A stretch of 17,813 bases of DNA from Patescibacteria group bacterium. Lineage in GTDB: Bacteria; Patescibacteria; ABY1; JAGPKW01. Positions 6,911 through 14,907 of this stretch are shown here, piece by piece (positions within the stretch are counted from its first letter, which is position 1; every line of letters begins with the position of its first letter). The position numbers and the translations under genes were made by a program. A model generated the notes under the pieces. That model saw only the letters and a list, made by a program, of their open reading frames with translations. It ran no database searches and was not told where the DNA came from. The stretch lies in assembly GCA_021735565.1 (NCBI GenBank), contig JAIPGT010000008.1, positions 1 through 17,813 on the forward strand. Reading direction: 5' to 3'.

Positions 6911-7759
6911 ATGAAAAACAATATATTTTTCCCGGAAAAGTTTGATATTATCCCTGATGAAAATAATCCATATGCAATTTCTATGGTTATTGAACCTCTT
7001 TCTTCTGGGTATGGTCTTACAATTGGTAATGCTTTAAGAAGAATAGTTTTAAACTCAATAGAAGGAACTGCTCCTATTGCTGTTAAATTAAAAGGTGCAA
7101 AACATGAATTTGATATAGTTGAAGGTATTAGAGAAGATCTTGTTGAAATTATAATAAATTTAAAAAATGTTGTTTTTAAAAGTTATTCAGATTCTCCTGT
7201 TATTTTAGAAATTAAAAAAACTGGAGTTGGAGATGTTTTAGCTTCTGATATTGCTTTAAATTCTGATGTTGATGTTTTAACTCCAGATACAAAAATAGCT
7301 ACTATAACAAAAGAAGGTATAACATTCGATATGAAAATTTGGATAGATAAAGGTATTGGTTTTTATCCAACAGAAGAAAGAAAGGATGAAATAAATGATG
7401 TTGATGTTATAACAATAGACACTATTTTTAATCCAGTTTTGGCTGCTAATTTTATTGTTGAAAATGCTAGAGTTGGAGAAAAAGTTGATCTTGATAAAGT
7501 AATTCTTTCTGTGAGAACTAATGGTTCTATTGGTCCAAGAGAAGCTATATGTAATGCTATATCTGTTTTAAGAGATCATTTAACATTAATTTTTGATAGT
7601 ATAAATAAAGAAGATGATGTTAAATTAAAAACTCCTAATAAGGTTAAAGCAAAATCAGTAACTAAAAAAACAGCTTCTTCAAAAGCTAAGACCACAAAAA
7701 AAGTTGAAAAAAAAGAAGCTAAAAAACCTGCAACAAAGAAAAAGATTAGTAAAAAGTAG
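6911..7759 (+). CDS. rpoA: RNA polymerase alpha subunit lacking the C-terminal domain
   Basis: Alpha dimerises to scaffold assembly of beta and beta' into RNA polymerase. The N-terminal domain is complete over residues 1-231: SGYGLTIGNALRRIVLNS, HEFDIVEGIREDL, NLKNV, an insert domain, and the SVRTNGSIGPREA/AISVLRDHL end. Bacterial alpha normally runs about 310-330 residues with a helix-hairpin-helix C-terminal domain that binds UP elements and activators. Here residues 232-282 are instead a 51-residue low-complexity tail with 21 lysines plus Ala, Thr and Ser, ending TKKKISKK at a TAG stop. This is the only TAG stop among the genes here. rplQ starts 8 nt later, so no C-terminal domain can follow in another frame. 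The tail could bind DNA non-specifically, which is an inference. Confidence 0.94.
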   Translation: MKNNIFFPEKFDIIPDENNPYAISMVIEPLSSGYGLTIGNALRRIVLNSIEGTAPIAVKLKGAKHEFDIVEGIREDLVEIIINLKNVVFKSYSDSPVILEIKKTGVGDVLASDIALNSDVDVLTPDTKIATITKEGITFDMKIWIDKGIGFYPTEERKDEINDVDVITIDTIFNPVLAANFIVENARVGEKVDLDKVILSVRTNGSIGPREAICNAISVLRDHLTLIFDSINKEDDVKLKTPNKVKAKSVTKKTASSKAKTTKKVEKKEAKKPATKKKISKK

Positions 7760-7767
7760 AAAAATAT

Positions 7768-8286
7768 ATGAGACATAATAATAAAAATAAAATTTTAGGT
7801 AGACAAAAAGGTGCCAGAAAGTCTTTGTATAGAAATATGGCTACTTCTCTTTTTAAAGATGAATCTATAAAAACAACTCTTGCTAAAGCAAAAGCTGTTA
7901 GGCCTTATGCTGAAAAAATTATTACTAAAGCCAAAAGAGGAAATTTGGCTGATATTAGAAATATCGCTTGTGAAATAAAAAATAAAGATATTATTTCTAA
8001 ACTTATTTTAGATATTGGAAAAAGATTCGAAAAAAGAGATGGGGGTTATACAAGAATTATAAAATTAGGTAATAGAAAGGGAGATGGTTCTCAAATGGCT
8101 ATTTTAGAACTTGTTTCAAAAAAAGAAATTAAAAAAGAACCTTCTTCAGATAATGAAAAATCAAAAAAAGAAAAAACTTCTTCAAAAAAAGTTTTAAAAA
8201 ATAATGATGAAAAGAAAAAAGAAGATTCAAAAATTTCTTCAAAAAAAATTGAAAAAAAAGCTTCAAAAGCTGAAGATAAAAAATAA
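7768..8286 (+). CDS. rplQ: 50S ribosomal protein L17 with a lysine-rich C-terminal extension
   Basis: L17 is an early-assembling protein near the peptide exit tunnel. The 172-residue protein has the L17 core over about residues 1-115: MRHNNKNKILGRQKGARKSL, then R-N-M-A-T-S-L-F, the I-K-T-T-L-A-K-A-K region, GNLADIR, and the KRFEKRDGGYTRIIKLGNRKGDGSQMAILEL signature region. Residues 118-172 form an added tail of Lys, Ser, Glu and Asp. Bacterial L17 is usually about 115-130 residues. The gene begins 8 nt after rpoA, as in the standard alpha operon, and is 9 nt before rplM. Confidence 0.96.
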   Translation: MRHNNKNKILGRQKGARKSLYRNMATSLFKDESIKTTLAKAKAVRPYAEKIITKAKRGNLADIRNIACEIKNKDIISKLILDIGKRFEKRDGGYTRIIKLGNRKGDGSQMAILELVSKKEIKKEPSSDNEKSKKEKTSSKKVLKNNDEKKKEDSKISSKKIEKKASKAEDKK

Positions 8287-8295
8287 TTTAATTAT

Positions 8296-8637
8296 ATGGA
8301 AAGAAAAATACATAAAATTGATGCTACTGAAATTTCTTTAGGTAGACTATCTACTAAAATAGCTGATTTATTAAGAGGAAAATTAAAAGTTTCTTATCTT
8401 CCTTATGTTGATGGTGGTGATTTTGTTGTTGTTTCTAATGTAGATAAAATTAAAATAACTGGTAAAAAATTAGATGATAAAAAATATTATCATTATTCAG
8501 GTTATCCTGGAGGAATGAAAGAAACTGCCATGAAAAATAAAAGTAAAGAAGATGTTTTAAGAAACGCTGTTTTACATATGCTTCCTGATAATAAACTTAG
8601 AAAGAATATGATAAAAAGATTAAGTTTTAGTAAATAA
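8296..8637 (+). CDS. rplM: 50S ribosomal protein L13, short form
   Basis: L13 is one of the first proteins to bind 23S rRNA. The 113-residue protein starts with H-K-I-D-A-T, equivalent to the V-V-D-A-T of longer homologues, and shows LGRLSTKIADLLRGK, YVDGGDFVVV, KIKITGKK, YYHYSGYPGG and the LRNAVLHMLPDN region. E. coli L13 has 142 residues. About ten residues are missing at the N-terminus and about twenty at the C-terminus, but the core is intact. This looks like natural reduction rather than a broken gene, because both ends sit tightly between rplQ (9 nt) and rpsI (2 nt). Confidence 0.95.
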   Translation: MERKIHKIDATEISLGRLSTKIADLLRGKLKVSYLPYVDGGDFVVVSNVDKIKITGKKLDDKKYYHYSGYPGGMKETAMKNKSKEDVLRNAVLHMLPDNKLRKNMIKRLSFSK

Positions 8638-8639
8638 TT

Positions 8640-9074
8640 ATGCCTAAATTCAAAAAAAATAGTAATAAAAAATTAGAAAAACTTCCTACTTTAGATTGTT
8701 TTTATGCTGTTGGTAGAAGAAAAACTGCAATAGCTCAAGTTAGATTATATAAAGGTAAGGGTGATATATTTGTTAATAAAAAAAGTGCTAAAGATTATTT
8801 TTCTGAAGCTTATTATAATAAATTAATTGAACCTTTATCAGATTTAAGTTTCGAAGGTAAATATGATATTTATGTACTTGTTTTAGGGGGTGGTCTTAGT
8901 GCTCAAGCTGATGCTATTAAACTTGGTATTTCTAGAGCTTTAGTTAAAGAAGATCCTCAACTTAGATCTACTTTGAAAAAATCTAAACTTTTAACTAGAG
9001 ATTCTAGAGTTGTTGAAAGAAAAAAACCTGGAAAGAAAAAAGCTAGAAAATCTCCTCAATGGGCAAAACGTTAA
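8640..9074 (+). CDS. rpsI: 30S ribosomal protein S9
   Basis: S9 sits in the head of the small subunit; its C-terminal arginine reaches the P-site tRNA. The 144-residue protein has a 20-residue basic N-terminal extension, then YAVGRRKTAIAQVRLYKG, the GGGLSAQADAIKLGISRAL segment, LLTRDSRVVERKKPGKKKAR and the invariant-type ending PQWAKR. The rplM-rpsI pair is a standard couple; here it is joined to the alpha operon. The start is only 2 nt after the rplM stop, so translation may be coupled. A strong terminator follows 14 nt after the stop. Confidence 0.97.
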   Translation: MPKFKKNSNKKLEKLPTLDCFYAVGRRKTAIAQVRLYKGKGDIFVNKKSAKDYFSEAYYNKLIEPLSDLSFEGKYDIYVLVLGGGLSAQADAIKLGISRALVKEDPQLRSTLKKSKLLTRDSRVVERKKPGKKKARKSPQWAKR

Positions 9075-9088
9075 TTTATATTTTTTAC

Positions 9089-9120
9089 AAAACACGTCAA
9101 TATTATTGACGTGTTTTTTT
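9089..9120 (+). terminator. Rho-independent terminator of the ribosomal operon
   Basis: A 12-bp perfect stem (9089-9100 paired with 9106-9117; core AACACGTCAA / TTGACGTGTT) with a five-base loop is followed by a T run at 9114-9120. It closes the infA-rpsI transcript and lies 14 nt after the rpsI stop. Confidence 0.92.
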
Positions 9121-9161
9121 ATTTAATAGTATTTTTTAAAATTATGTTTTATTTAATTTTA

Positions 9162-9170
9162 TGTTATAAT
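9162..9170 (+). promoter_or_regulatory. Extended -10 promoter for the AT-hook membrane protein gene
   Basis: TGTTATAAT combines a TGn extension (9162-9164) with a perfect TATAAT (9165-9170). The -35 position 17 bp upstream (9142-9147, TTATGT) is poor. Expected start near 9177, leaving about 36 nt of leader. It lies directly after the preceding terminator, so the gene is independently transcribed. Confidence 0.65.
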
Positions 9171-9212
9171 ATATTTATAACTTTCTCTATTTAAAAATTA
9201 ATTTTCTCAAAC

Positions 9213-10823
9213 ATGGGAAGAAAAAAAGGTTCAAAAAATAAAAAAAATATAGAAAAGGAGAAGTTAGATAAGGCTAATATTACTGGAAAAAGAGGTCCTG
9301 GAAGACCTAAAAAAACTAAAGTAAATTCTTCTTTAGCTAACTCTTCTAATTCTAAAAATTCTCAAACTAAAGCTGAAAATAAAAAAAGAAAGCCTGGAAG
9401 ACCTAAAAAAGAAGAAAAAGTTTTAAAGCCAGAAATTGTGGAGGATTTATCTTCTGAAAATACTTCTTATAAAGTTTCTTTTGAAAGTACTTCTATTGAA
9501 GTTGGAACTTATGAAACCCCTAAAACCGTTAAAAAGGGTAAAATGGACATTGATGCAAAGCAAATGTTAAATGATCTTGCTTCTCTTGAAAGATTGGATA
9601 ATAAAGAAGAAATTAATGATAATTATCCTCCTATTCGTAAAGAATCAATGGATAATGTTTTAAAAAGGAAAAATAATAGTTTTAAATTTGCTATTGCTTT
9701 TTTAATTTTTGCTATAATAATTTTATTATTTGCTCTTTATATGCTTTCAGCTAAGGCTGTTATATATATTAATCCTGAACCAAAAGAAATAACTTCTGAA
9801 TTTGAAACTGGATTAAATTATGTTAATTTAGAAGAAATTACAGAAAATGTAGCAGCTGTTAGAGTTTCTGCTTCTGTTTCTTTAGAAGATACTTATCAAC
9901 CTGAAGAAAAAATAGCTAAAACTGGAATTGCTAGAGGTAAAGTTAGGTTATTTAATACTAGTAATGTTCCTCAAAAATTAGTTGCTACAACTAGATTATT
10001 AGCAGATGGAACTGGTGATTTATATAGAATAGAAGAATTTGTTGAAGTTCCTGCAAATGGAGAAGTTGTTGTTTCTGTTTATGCTGATGAATCTGGTATG
10101 AAGGGTGAAGCTGATCAAACTAAATTTACTATTCCTGGACTTTATGAAAGTAGACAAAAAGACGTTTATGCTGTTGCAGAAGGAAAAATTTCTTCTGAGG
10201 TTAGAATTTATGCTCTTGTTTCATCTGATGATATTACTAAAGCTAGAGAAATTATGGAATTAAAATTAAAAAGTGCTGTAAGAGATGAAATTCAAAAAAT
10301 ATTCGAAGAATATTTAGGAAGCGATAAATTATCTAATTTAAACTTAAAAGAATGGAAGATTATTGATGATACTTTGAATTTTAGATTGGATTCAAGAAAT
10401 ATTTATGCAACCGCAGGAGAAGAAGTTATTGATGGTTTTTTTATGGATGGAGCAATGTCTGCTTCTGCTATATTTATTAATGAAAATAAAATTTTAAATC
10501 TTGTTATTTCTAATATGGAAGATGAAGATTTAATAGAAGGTCAATTAAAAGTAAATGTTTCAAGAGATAATTTTTATTATGATTACAAAAAACAAGATGC
10601 ATTTACTAAGAAATTATATTTAAATATTGGTATTTCGGGGGAGGTTGAATATGACGTTTTAGATATAATAAATAGAGAAGATTTTGTTTCTATGTCTTCT
10701 TCAGATGTAAAACAGTTTATAGAGGAAAAGGGAATTGATGCTAAAGTTAGAATAAAAATTACCCCTATATTTAGAGATGTTTTACCGACATCACCTTCTA
10801 ATATACAAATTAAAGTTCAATAA
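9213..10823 (+). CDS. Membrane protein with N-terminal AT-hooks and a large external domain
   Basis: This 536-residue protein has three parts. Residues 1-70 are basic and contain two classical AT-hooks, GKRGPGRPKKTK (25-36) and KKRKPGRPKKEE (57-68), plus a related GRKKGSKNKK at 2-11. AT-hooks insert the G-R-P core into the minor groove of AT-rich DNA. A charged linker leads to one transmembrane helix at about 159-181. Residues 185-536 are predicted outside the cytoplasm. They show a beta-rich pattern (INPEPKEI; then GKVRLFNTSNVPQKLVATTRLL, TKFTIPG) resembling the baseplate-J-like ectodomains seen in CPR membrane proteins. Positively charged residues before the helix favour a cytoplasmic N-terminus. 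The inferred role is linking the AT-rich nucleoid to the envelope. The ectodomain assignment is tentative. Confidence 0.75.
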   Translation: MGRKKGSKNKKNIEKEKLDKANITGKRGPGRPKKTKVNSSLANSSNSKNSQTKAENKKRKPGRPKKEEKVLKPEIVEDLSSENTSYKVSFESTSIEVGTYETPKTVKKGKMDIDAKQMLNDLASLERLDNKEEINDNYPPIRKESMDNVLKRKNNSFKFAIAFLIFAIIILLFALYMLSAKAVIYINPEPKEITSEFETGLNYVNLEEITENVAAVRVSASVSLEDTYQPEEKIAKTGIARGKVRLFNTSNVPQKLVATTRLLADGTGDLYRIEEFVEVPANGEVVVSVYADESGMKGEADQTKFTIPGLYESRQKDVYAVAEGKISSEVRIYALVSSDDITKAREIMELKLKSAVRDEIQKIFEEYLGSDKLSNLNLKEWKIIDDTLNFRLDSRNIYATAGEEVIDGFFMDGAMSASAIFINENKILNLVISNMEDEDLIEGQLKVNVSRDNFYYDYKKQDAFTKKLYLNIGISGEVEYDVLDIINREDFVSMSSSDVKQFIEEKGIDAKVRIKITPIFRDVLPTSPSNIQIKVQ

Positions 10824-10845
10824 TATTATATTTATTATTCATATA

Positions 10846-10875
10846 GGAACGCGCTGAGTCGCGTTCCATTTTTTT
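10846..10875 (+). terminator. Rho-independent terminator, GC-rich hairpin related to a dispersed repeat
   Basis: A perfect 8-bp stem GGAACGCG / CGCGTTCC (10846-10853 and 10860-10867) with loop CTGAGT is followed by A and seven Ts. It ends the AT-hook protein gene 22 nt after its stop. The stem sequence recurs in the hairpins at 16926-16956 and 17341-17370. Confidence 0.85.
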
Positions 10876-10922
10876 ATAAATTATGTTTTGATTTATAAAA
10901 TGCACATTTATTTAATAGGCGC

Positions 10923-10981
10923 ACAATATTTATGGCCAGCCATGCGGGCATACAATATTTATGGCCAGCCATGGCTGGCCA
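10923..10981. repeat. 29-bp-spaced direct repeat ending in a 20-bp perfect palindrome
   Basis: A 22-bp unit (ACAATATTTATGGCCAGCC plus ATG) occurs at 10923-10944 and 10952-10973 with a 29-bp period. The second copy runs into a perfect palindrome at 10962-10981 (TGGCCAGCCATGGCTGGCCA). It lies between convergent genes in otherwise AT-rich DNA and is strikingly GC-rich. The remaining gap to the dnaE stop (10982-11043) shows nothing recognisable. With two units only it is not a CRISPR array. Confidence 0.85.
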
Positions 10982-11043
10982 CTACAATAATTTATTGCAA
11001 TTAATATTTTTATATAAAATTGCACGTAATTTAATGTGTGTTT

Positions 11044-14000
11044 TTATATTTTTAATATTATATTTTTTATTTTTTCTTGTATTTCTTTTGTTGGATTTAT
11101 TTTGTATGGAGTATTTAATTTATGTTTTTGATTGTTTTCATTAATTACAAAAATTACATTATAATTTCCATTATTATTTTCTTTCAGAAAATTTTTTAAT
11201 TCTAATATATTTTCTTTTTTTATATTTTCAGGAATTGGGATATTTAATATTTTAATTTTTTCTCCTTTATTTTCTGTTATATTTTTATTTTTTATTATAT
11301 TTTCTTTTATTTTTGAAGTTTCTAATAATATTTCATCTATATTATATTCAGTTATTTTAAAAATATTATTTGCTATTAACTGTTTTGATCCGTCTCTTTC
11401 AGAAATATTCCCAATTGCAAATATTATGTTATCAATTTCTAATATTTCATAATACTCTTTATAAACTCTTGGAAATATAATTATTTCAACATTATTACCA
11501 ATATCATCTTCTATTGTTATAAAAGCCATTATTTCGTTTGATTTTGTGCTTATCTTTTTTAAACTTGATATTATTCCTGAAATTTTTATATTATATTTCT
11601 TTTTAGTTTTTTTTACTTTAGATAATAACATTACATTATCTTTTAATCTTTCTTTAATTTTTTCAAATGGATGATGGCTTATATAAAGTCCTAACATTTC
11701 TTTTTCCCATTTTAAAATTTGCATTGAGTTTATTTCTTCATTTTGCTCAAGAGTTAGTGGGGGAATTTCTTTTGTATTTTGCATTATTCCAAAAATACTA
11801 GTTTGATTTGAATTTTCATTATCTTTTATTATTTTTGAATAATTTAATAAATTTTCTAAATTTATTATTAATTTACTTCTATTTTCTAGATTATCAAAAG
11901 CACCAGCTTTTATTAAAGATTCCAGAGATTTTTTATTTGTATTTCTAGAATGTAATCTTTTTAAAAAATCTTCTATATTTTTAAATTTACCATTCTTTTT
12001 TCTTTCTTCTATTATTTCTAAAATAACACCTTCTCCAACATTTTTTATTGCTGATAATCCAAATCTTATATCATAATTTTTTGAATTTTTTTCTTTTTTT
12101 GTTACTACTGTAAAATCTTTTAAGGATTCATTTATATCTGGAGGTAATATATTTATTCCCATTTTTCTGGCGTCTTTTGTTTCTATAGCTATTCTATCTA
12201 AATCATCTGAGTCTGAAATCATAAGTCCAGCCATAAAACAAGCAGGGTAATTTGCTTTTATATATGCTGTCTGATAAGAAATTGTTGCATAAGATGCAGC
12301 ATGAGATCTATTGAAACAATATGAAGCAAATTTTTCCCAAGATTTCCATATTTTTTTTAATATCTTTTTTTCTATTCCTTTTTGCTCACCTCCTTCTATA
12401 AATCTATTTTTGAATTTTGCCATAAGTTCTGGAATTTTTTTACCTATAGCTTTTCTCAATCCATCTGATTCACCACCTGAAAAATCTGCCAAATCTTTAG
12501 ATAATTGCATAACTTGCTCTTGGTATATTGTAATCCCATATGTATTTTTAAGAGCTTTTTTCATTAAAGGATGTTCATATTCAACTTCCTCTTTCCCATG
12601 TTTTCTATCTATAAAATGTGGAATGAAATCCATTGGTCCTGGTCTATATAGGGCAACCATTGCTATTATATCTTCAAAATTTGTAGGCCTTAATTCTTTC
12701 AAATATCTTTTCATTCCAGCAGATTCAAGTTGAAAAACTCCTGTTGTTCTTGCATCTTGAAATAATTTAAAAGTTTTCTTTTCTTCTTCTTTTTCTCCTT
12801 GTCCTTTTTCAGAAGGTTTTAATTCATCTAAATTTATTTTTATATTATGAATTTTTTCTACAATTTTTACTGCTTTTTCAAGAATACTAAGGTTTGCTAG
12901 TCCTAAAAAATCCATTTTCAAAAGTCCTAAATCTTCTGCTGGATGTCCTGAATATTGAGATACCAATAAACTTGATCTTTCATCTCTTTGAGTTGGGACA
13001 GTTTCGTTTAAAGGATCTTTTGTAATTAAAATTCCACAAGCATGAATTGATGAATTTCTACATCCGCCTTCTATTTTTTTGGCAATATTTATTATTTTTT
13101 CAGCATCTTTATTATTTTCATACATTTCTTTAAATTCTGGAGAAGTTTCTAAAGCCTTTTCTATAGACATACCCTGGGGTATTGATTTAGATAATATATC
13201 ACAAAATTCATAAGGTATATCTAAAACTCTTCCTACATCTTTTACGGCAGCTCTTGAAGCCATTGTTCCAAAAGTTATTATTTGAGCTACATGATCTTCT
13301 CCATATTTTTTTGTTACATATTGTAAAACCTCTTCTCTTCTTGTATCTGAAAAATCAATATCAAAATCTGGCATTGATATTCTATCTGGATTTAAAAATC
13401 TCTCAAAAAGCAAATTGTATTTTAAGGGATCAACATCTGTTATGTTCAATAAATAAGCTATAATACTTCCTGCTCCTGAACCTCTTCCTGGGCCCACTGC
13501 TATATTATTTTCTTTTGCCCAGTTTATATAATCTTGTACTATTAAAAAATATGATTCAAATCCCATTTTTTTAATAATAGAAAGTTCATATTCAAATCTT
13601 TCCTTTATTTCATTTGGAGCTTTATCATATTCTATTTTATATTTTTTTATACAAAATTTCTTTGCTATTTTTCTTATTTCATCTTCTTCTGTTGAGCCTT
13701 TTTCTATTTTGTAATAAGGTAATTTATAATTTCCAAATTCTAATTTTAAGTTACATTTATCAACTATTTCTTGAGTGTTTGATAATAACTCTGGATTATT
13801 TCTAAATATTTCTATTTCTAACATTTCCTTTTCTGACTTAAAGGAAACGTCAACATTCATCATGCTCATTCTATTTTTTTCGTATATTTTTCTTTTTGTT
13901 TGTATACAAAGTAAAATATCTTGAGCTTCATTATCTTCTTTTCTTAAATAATGAGAATCACAAGTTCCTATACATTTTATATTTTCTTTTTTCCCAATTT

Positions 14001-14559
14001 TTAGCAATTCTTGATTTACCCTTTCTTGACCTTCTATATTTGGATGATGTTGAATTTCAAAATAAAAATCTTCTTTAAAAAGATTTTTGTATTTTTTTAT
14101 ATATTCTTCAGCTTTTTTATTTTCTCTATTTTTTATTGCGTCTGGAATTTGACCCATTATACAGGCACTACAAGCTATTAATCCTTCGTGATATTTTTTT
14201 AATAAATTAAAATCTATTCGAGGTTTGTAGTACATTCCTTCGTTATTTGCTATTGATGTTAATTTTATGAGATTTTTGTAACCAATTTCATTTTTTGCAA
14301 GAAGTATTAGGTGATTTCTTTTTTCTTTTGGTTTTTTGATATTAATATCTTCTGCTATATAGAATTCTGATCCGATTATTGGTTTAATATTTTGTTTTTC
14401 ACATTCTTGATAGAATTCTATTATTCCATACATATTTCCATGATCTGTTATTGCCACTGCTTTCATTCCTAATTCTTTTGTATATGCAACTAGATCTTTT
14501 ATTTTTGGTAATCCATCTAGTAAAGAGTAAGTTGTATGAACATGTAGTTGTGTGAACAT
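11044..14559 (-). CDS. dnaE: DNA polymerase III alpha subunit DnaE
   Basis: DnaE is the catalytic subunit of the replicative polymerase. The 1171-residue protein opens with a PHP domain (residues 1-270) in which the metal-ligand positions all appear filled: H6, H8, D15, H40, E65, H83, C133, H172, D201 and H203. An active, proofreading-capable PHP site is therefore likely, unlike the degenerate E. coli domain. The polymerase core has the aspartates D400 and D402 in PDFDIDF and D550 in KMDFLGL, plus the YRPGPMDF, YGITIYQEQVMQ and FNRSHAASYATISYQTAYIKA motifs. A helix-hairpin-helix region (GVGEGVILEI) and a C-terminal OB domain (near 990-1070) follow. The C-terminus is lysine- and asparagine-rich. 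It lies 7 nt downstream of a small membrane protein gene, with which it is probably co-transcribed. Codons are mostly A-ending, the mirror of the plus-strand genes. Confidence 0.97.
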   Translation of the reverse strand: MFTQLHVHTTYSLLDGLPKIKDLVAYTKELGMKAVAITDHGNMYGIIEFYQECEKQNIKPIIGSEFYIAEDINIKKPKEKRNHLILLAKNEIGYKNLIKLTSIANNEGMYYKPRIDFNLLKKYHEGLIACSACIMGQIPDAIKNRENKKAEEYIKKYKNLFKEDFYFEIQHHPNIEGQERVNQELLKIGKKENIKCIGTCDSHYLRKEDNEAQDILLCIQTKRKIYEKNRMSMMNVDVSFKSEKEMLEIEIFRNNPELLSNTQEIVDKCNLKLEFGNYKLPYYKIEKGSTEEDEIRKIAKKFCIKKYKIEYDKAPNEIKERFEYELSIIKKMGFESYFLIVQDYINWAKENNIAVGPGRGSGAGSIIAYLLNITDVDPLKYNLLFERFLNPDRISMPDFDIDFSDTRREEVLQYVTKKYGEDHVAQIITFGTMASRAAVKDVGRVLDIPYEFCDILSKSIPQGMSIEKALETSPEFKEMYENNKDAEKIINIAKKIEGGCRNSSIHACGILITKDPLNETVPTQRDERSSLLVSQYSGHPAEDLGLLKMDFLGLANLSILEKAVKIVEKIHNIKINLDELKPSEKGQGEKEEEKKTFKLFQDARTTGVFQLESAGMKRYLKELRPTNFEDIIAMVALYRPGPMDFIPHFIDRKHGKEEVEYEHPLMKKALKNTYGITIYQEQVMQLSKDLADFSGGESDGLRKAIGKKIPELMAKFKNRFIEGGEQKGIEKKILKKIWKSWEKFASYCFNRSHAASYATISYQTAYIKANYPACFMAGLMISDSDDLDRIAIETKDARKMGINILPPDINESLKDFTVVTKKEKNSKNYDIRFGLSAIKNVGEGVILEIIEERKKNGKFKNIEDFLKRLHSRNTNKKSLESLIKAGAFDNLENRSKLIINLENLLNYSKIIKDNENSNQTSIFGIMQNTKEIPPLTLEQNEEINSMQILKWEKEMLGLYISHHPFEKIKERLKDNVMLLSKVKKTKKKYNIKISGIISSLKKISTKSNEIMAFITIEDDIGNNVEIIIFPRVYKEYYEILEIDNIIFAIGNISERDGSKQLIANNIFKITEYNIDEILLETSKIKENIIKNKNITENKGEKIKILNIPIPENIKKENILELKNFLKENNNGNYNVIFVINENNQKHKLNTPYKINPTKEIQEKIKNIILKI

Positions 14560-14566
14560 TTATTTT

Positions 14567-14863
14567 TTATTTTGTTTCTTTTTTATTTTCATTGATTCTA
14601 TCATAGTTTCTATTTTCTTGTATTCTTTTTCTTTTTAAGTTTATATTTGCGATTGCTTCTATTCCTTCTTTAATTAAATCTACTTTAAATAATAAACTTC
14701 CTAAATTGTCTATTGTTTTTTCTAATTTTTCTTTTGTTCCATCTAACATTTTATCTAATTTTCCTGATGTTTTTTTTATAATAAATAAAATAGAGATACA
14801 AAGTATTATAAAAAACCCCATAGCAACTGATGCTATATAGTAAAAAAAAGTTTGAATATCCAT
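14567..14863 (-). CDS. Small membrane protein upstream of dnaE
   Basis: The 98-residue protein has one transmembrane helix at about residues 6-29 and no cleavable signal. It is followed by a charged, probably coiled-coil region (K-L-D-K-M-L-D-G-T-K-E-K-L-E-K) and a basic, asparagine-rich C-terminus that should be cytoplasmic. The layout recalls DUF948-type or similar small membrane proteins, but I do not recognise a specific family. It lies 7 nt before dnaE on the same strand and just after an extended -10 promoter. The function is unknown; the link to dnaE may be operon economy rather than a shared task. Confidence 0.8.
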   Translation of the reverse strand: MDIQTFFYYIASVAMGFFIILCISILFIIKKTSGKLDKMLDGTKEKLEKTIDNLGSLLFKVDLIKEGIEAIANINLKRKRIQENRNYDRINENKKETK

Positions 14864-14890
14864 AAGAATTAATTTAATTTTTATTTTTTT

Positions 14891-14899
14891 ATTTTAGCA
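14891..14899 (-). promoter_or_regulatory. Extended -10 promoter for the small membrane protein/dnaE operon
   Basis: On the minus strand the sequence reads TGCTAAAAT: TGn plus a -10 differing from consensus at one base. The start site would be near 14884, about 20 nt before the start codon. It sits back to back with the plus-strand element at 14908-14916. AT-rich background makes single -10 calls uncertain. Confidence 0.5.
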
Positions 14900-14907
14900 T
14901 TAATTTG

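Noticed and set aside
7604..7770. Frameshift hiding the missing RpoA C-terminal domain
   Set aside because: Only 8 nt separate rpoA from rplQ, and no reading frame there encodes a helix-hairpin-helix domain.
7576..7776. Minus-strand ORF over the rpoA tail
   Set aside because: Low-complexity shadow of the lysine codons in rpoA; no promoter or family.
10923..10981. Possible CRISPR array from 29-bp-period repeats
   Set aside because: Only two repeat units, with a 7-bp spacer between them and no cas genes in the window.
10932..11144. 70-codon ORF across the repeat and the dnaE 3' end
   Set aside because: It overlaps dnaE on the opposite strand, is formed largely by the repeat sequence and low-complexity T-rich DNA, and has no supporting context.
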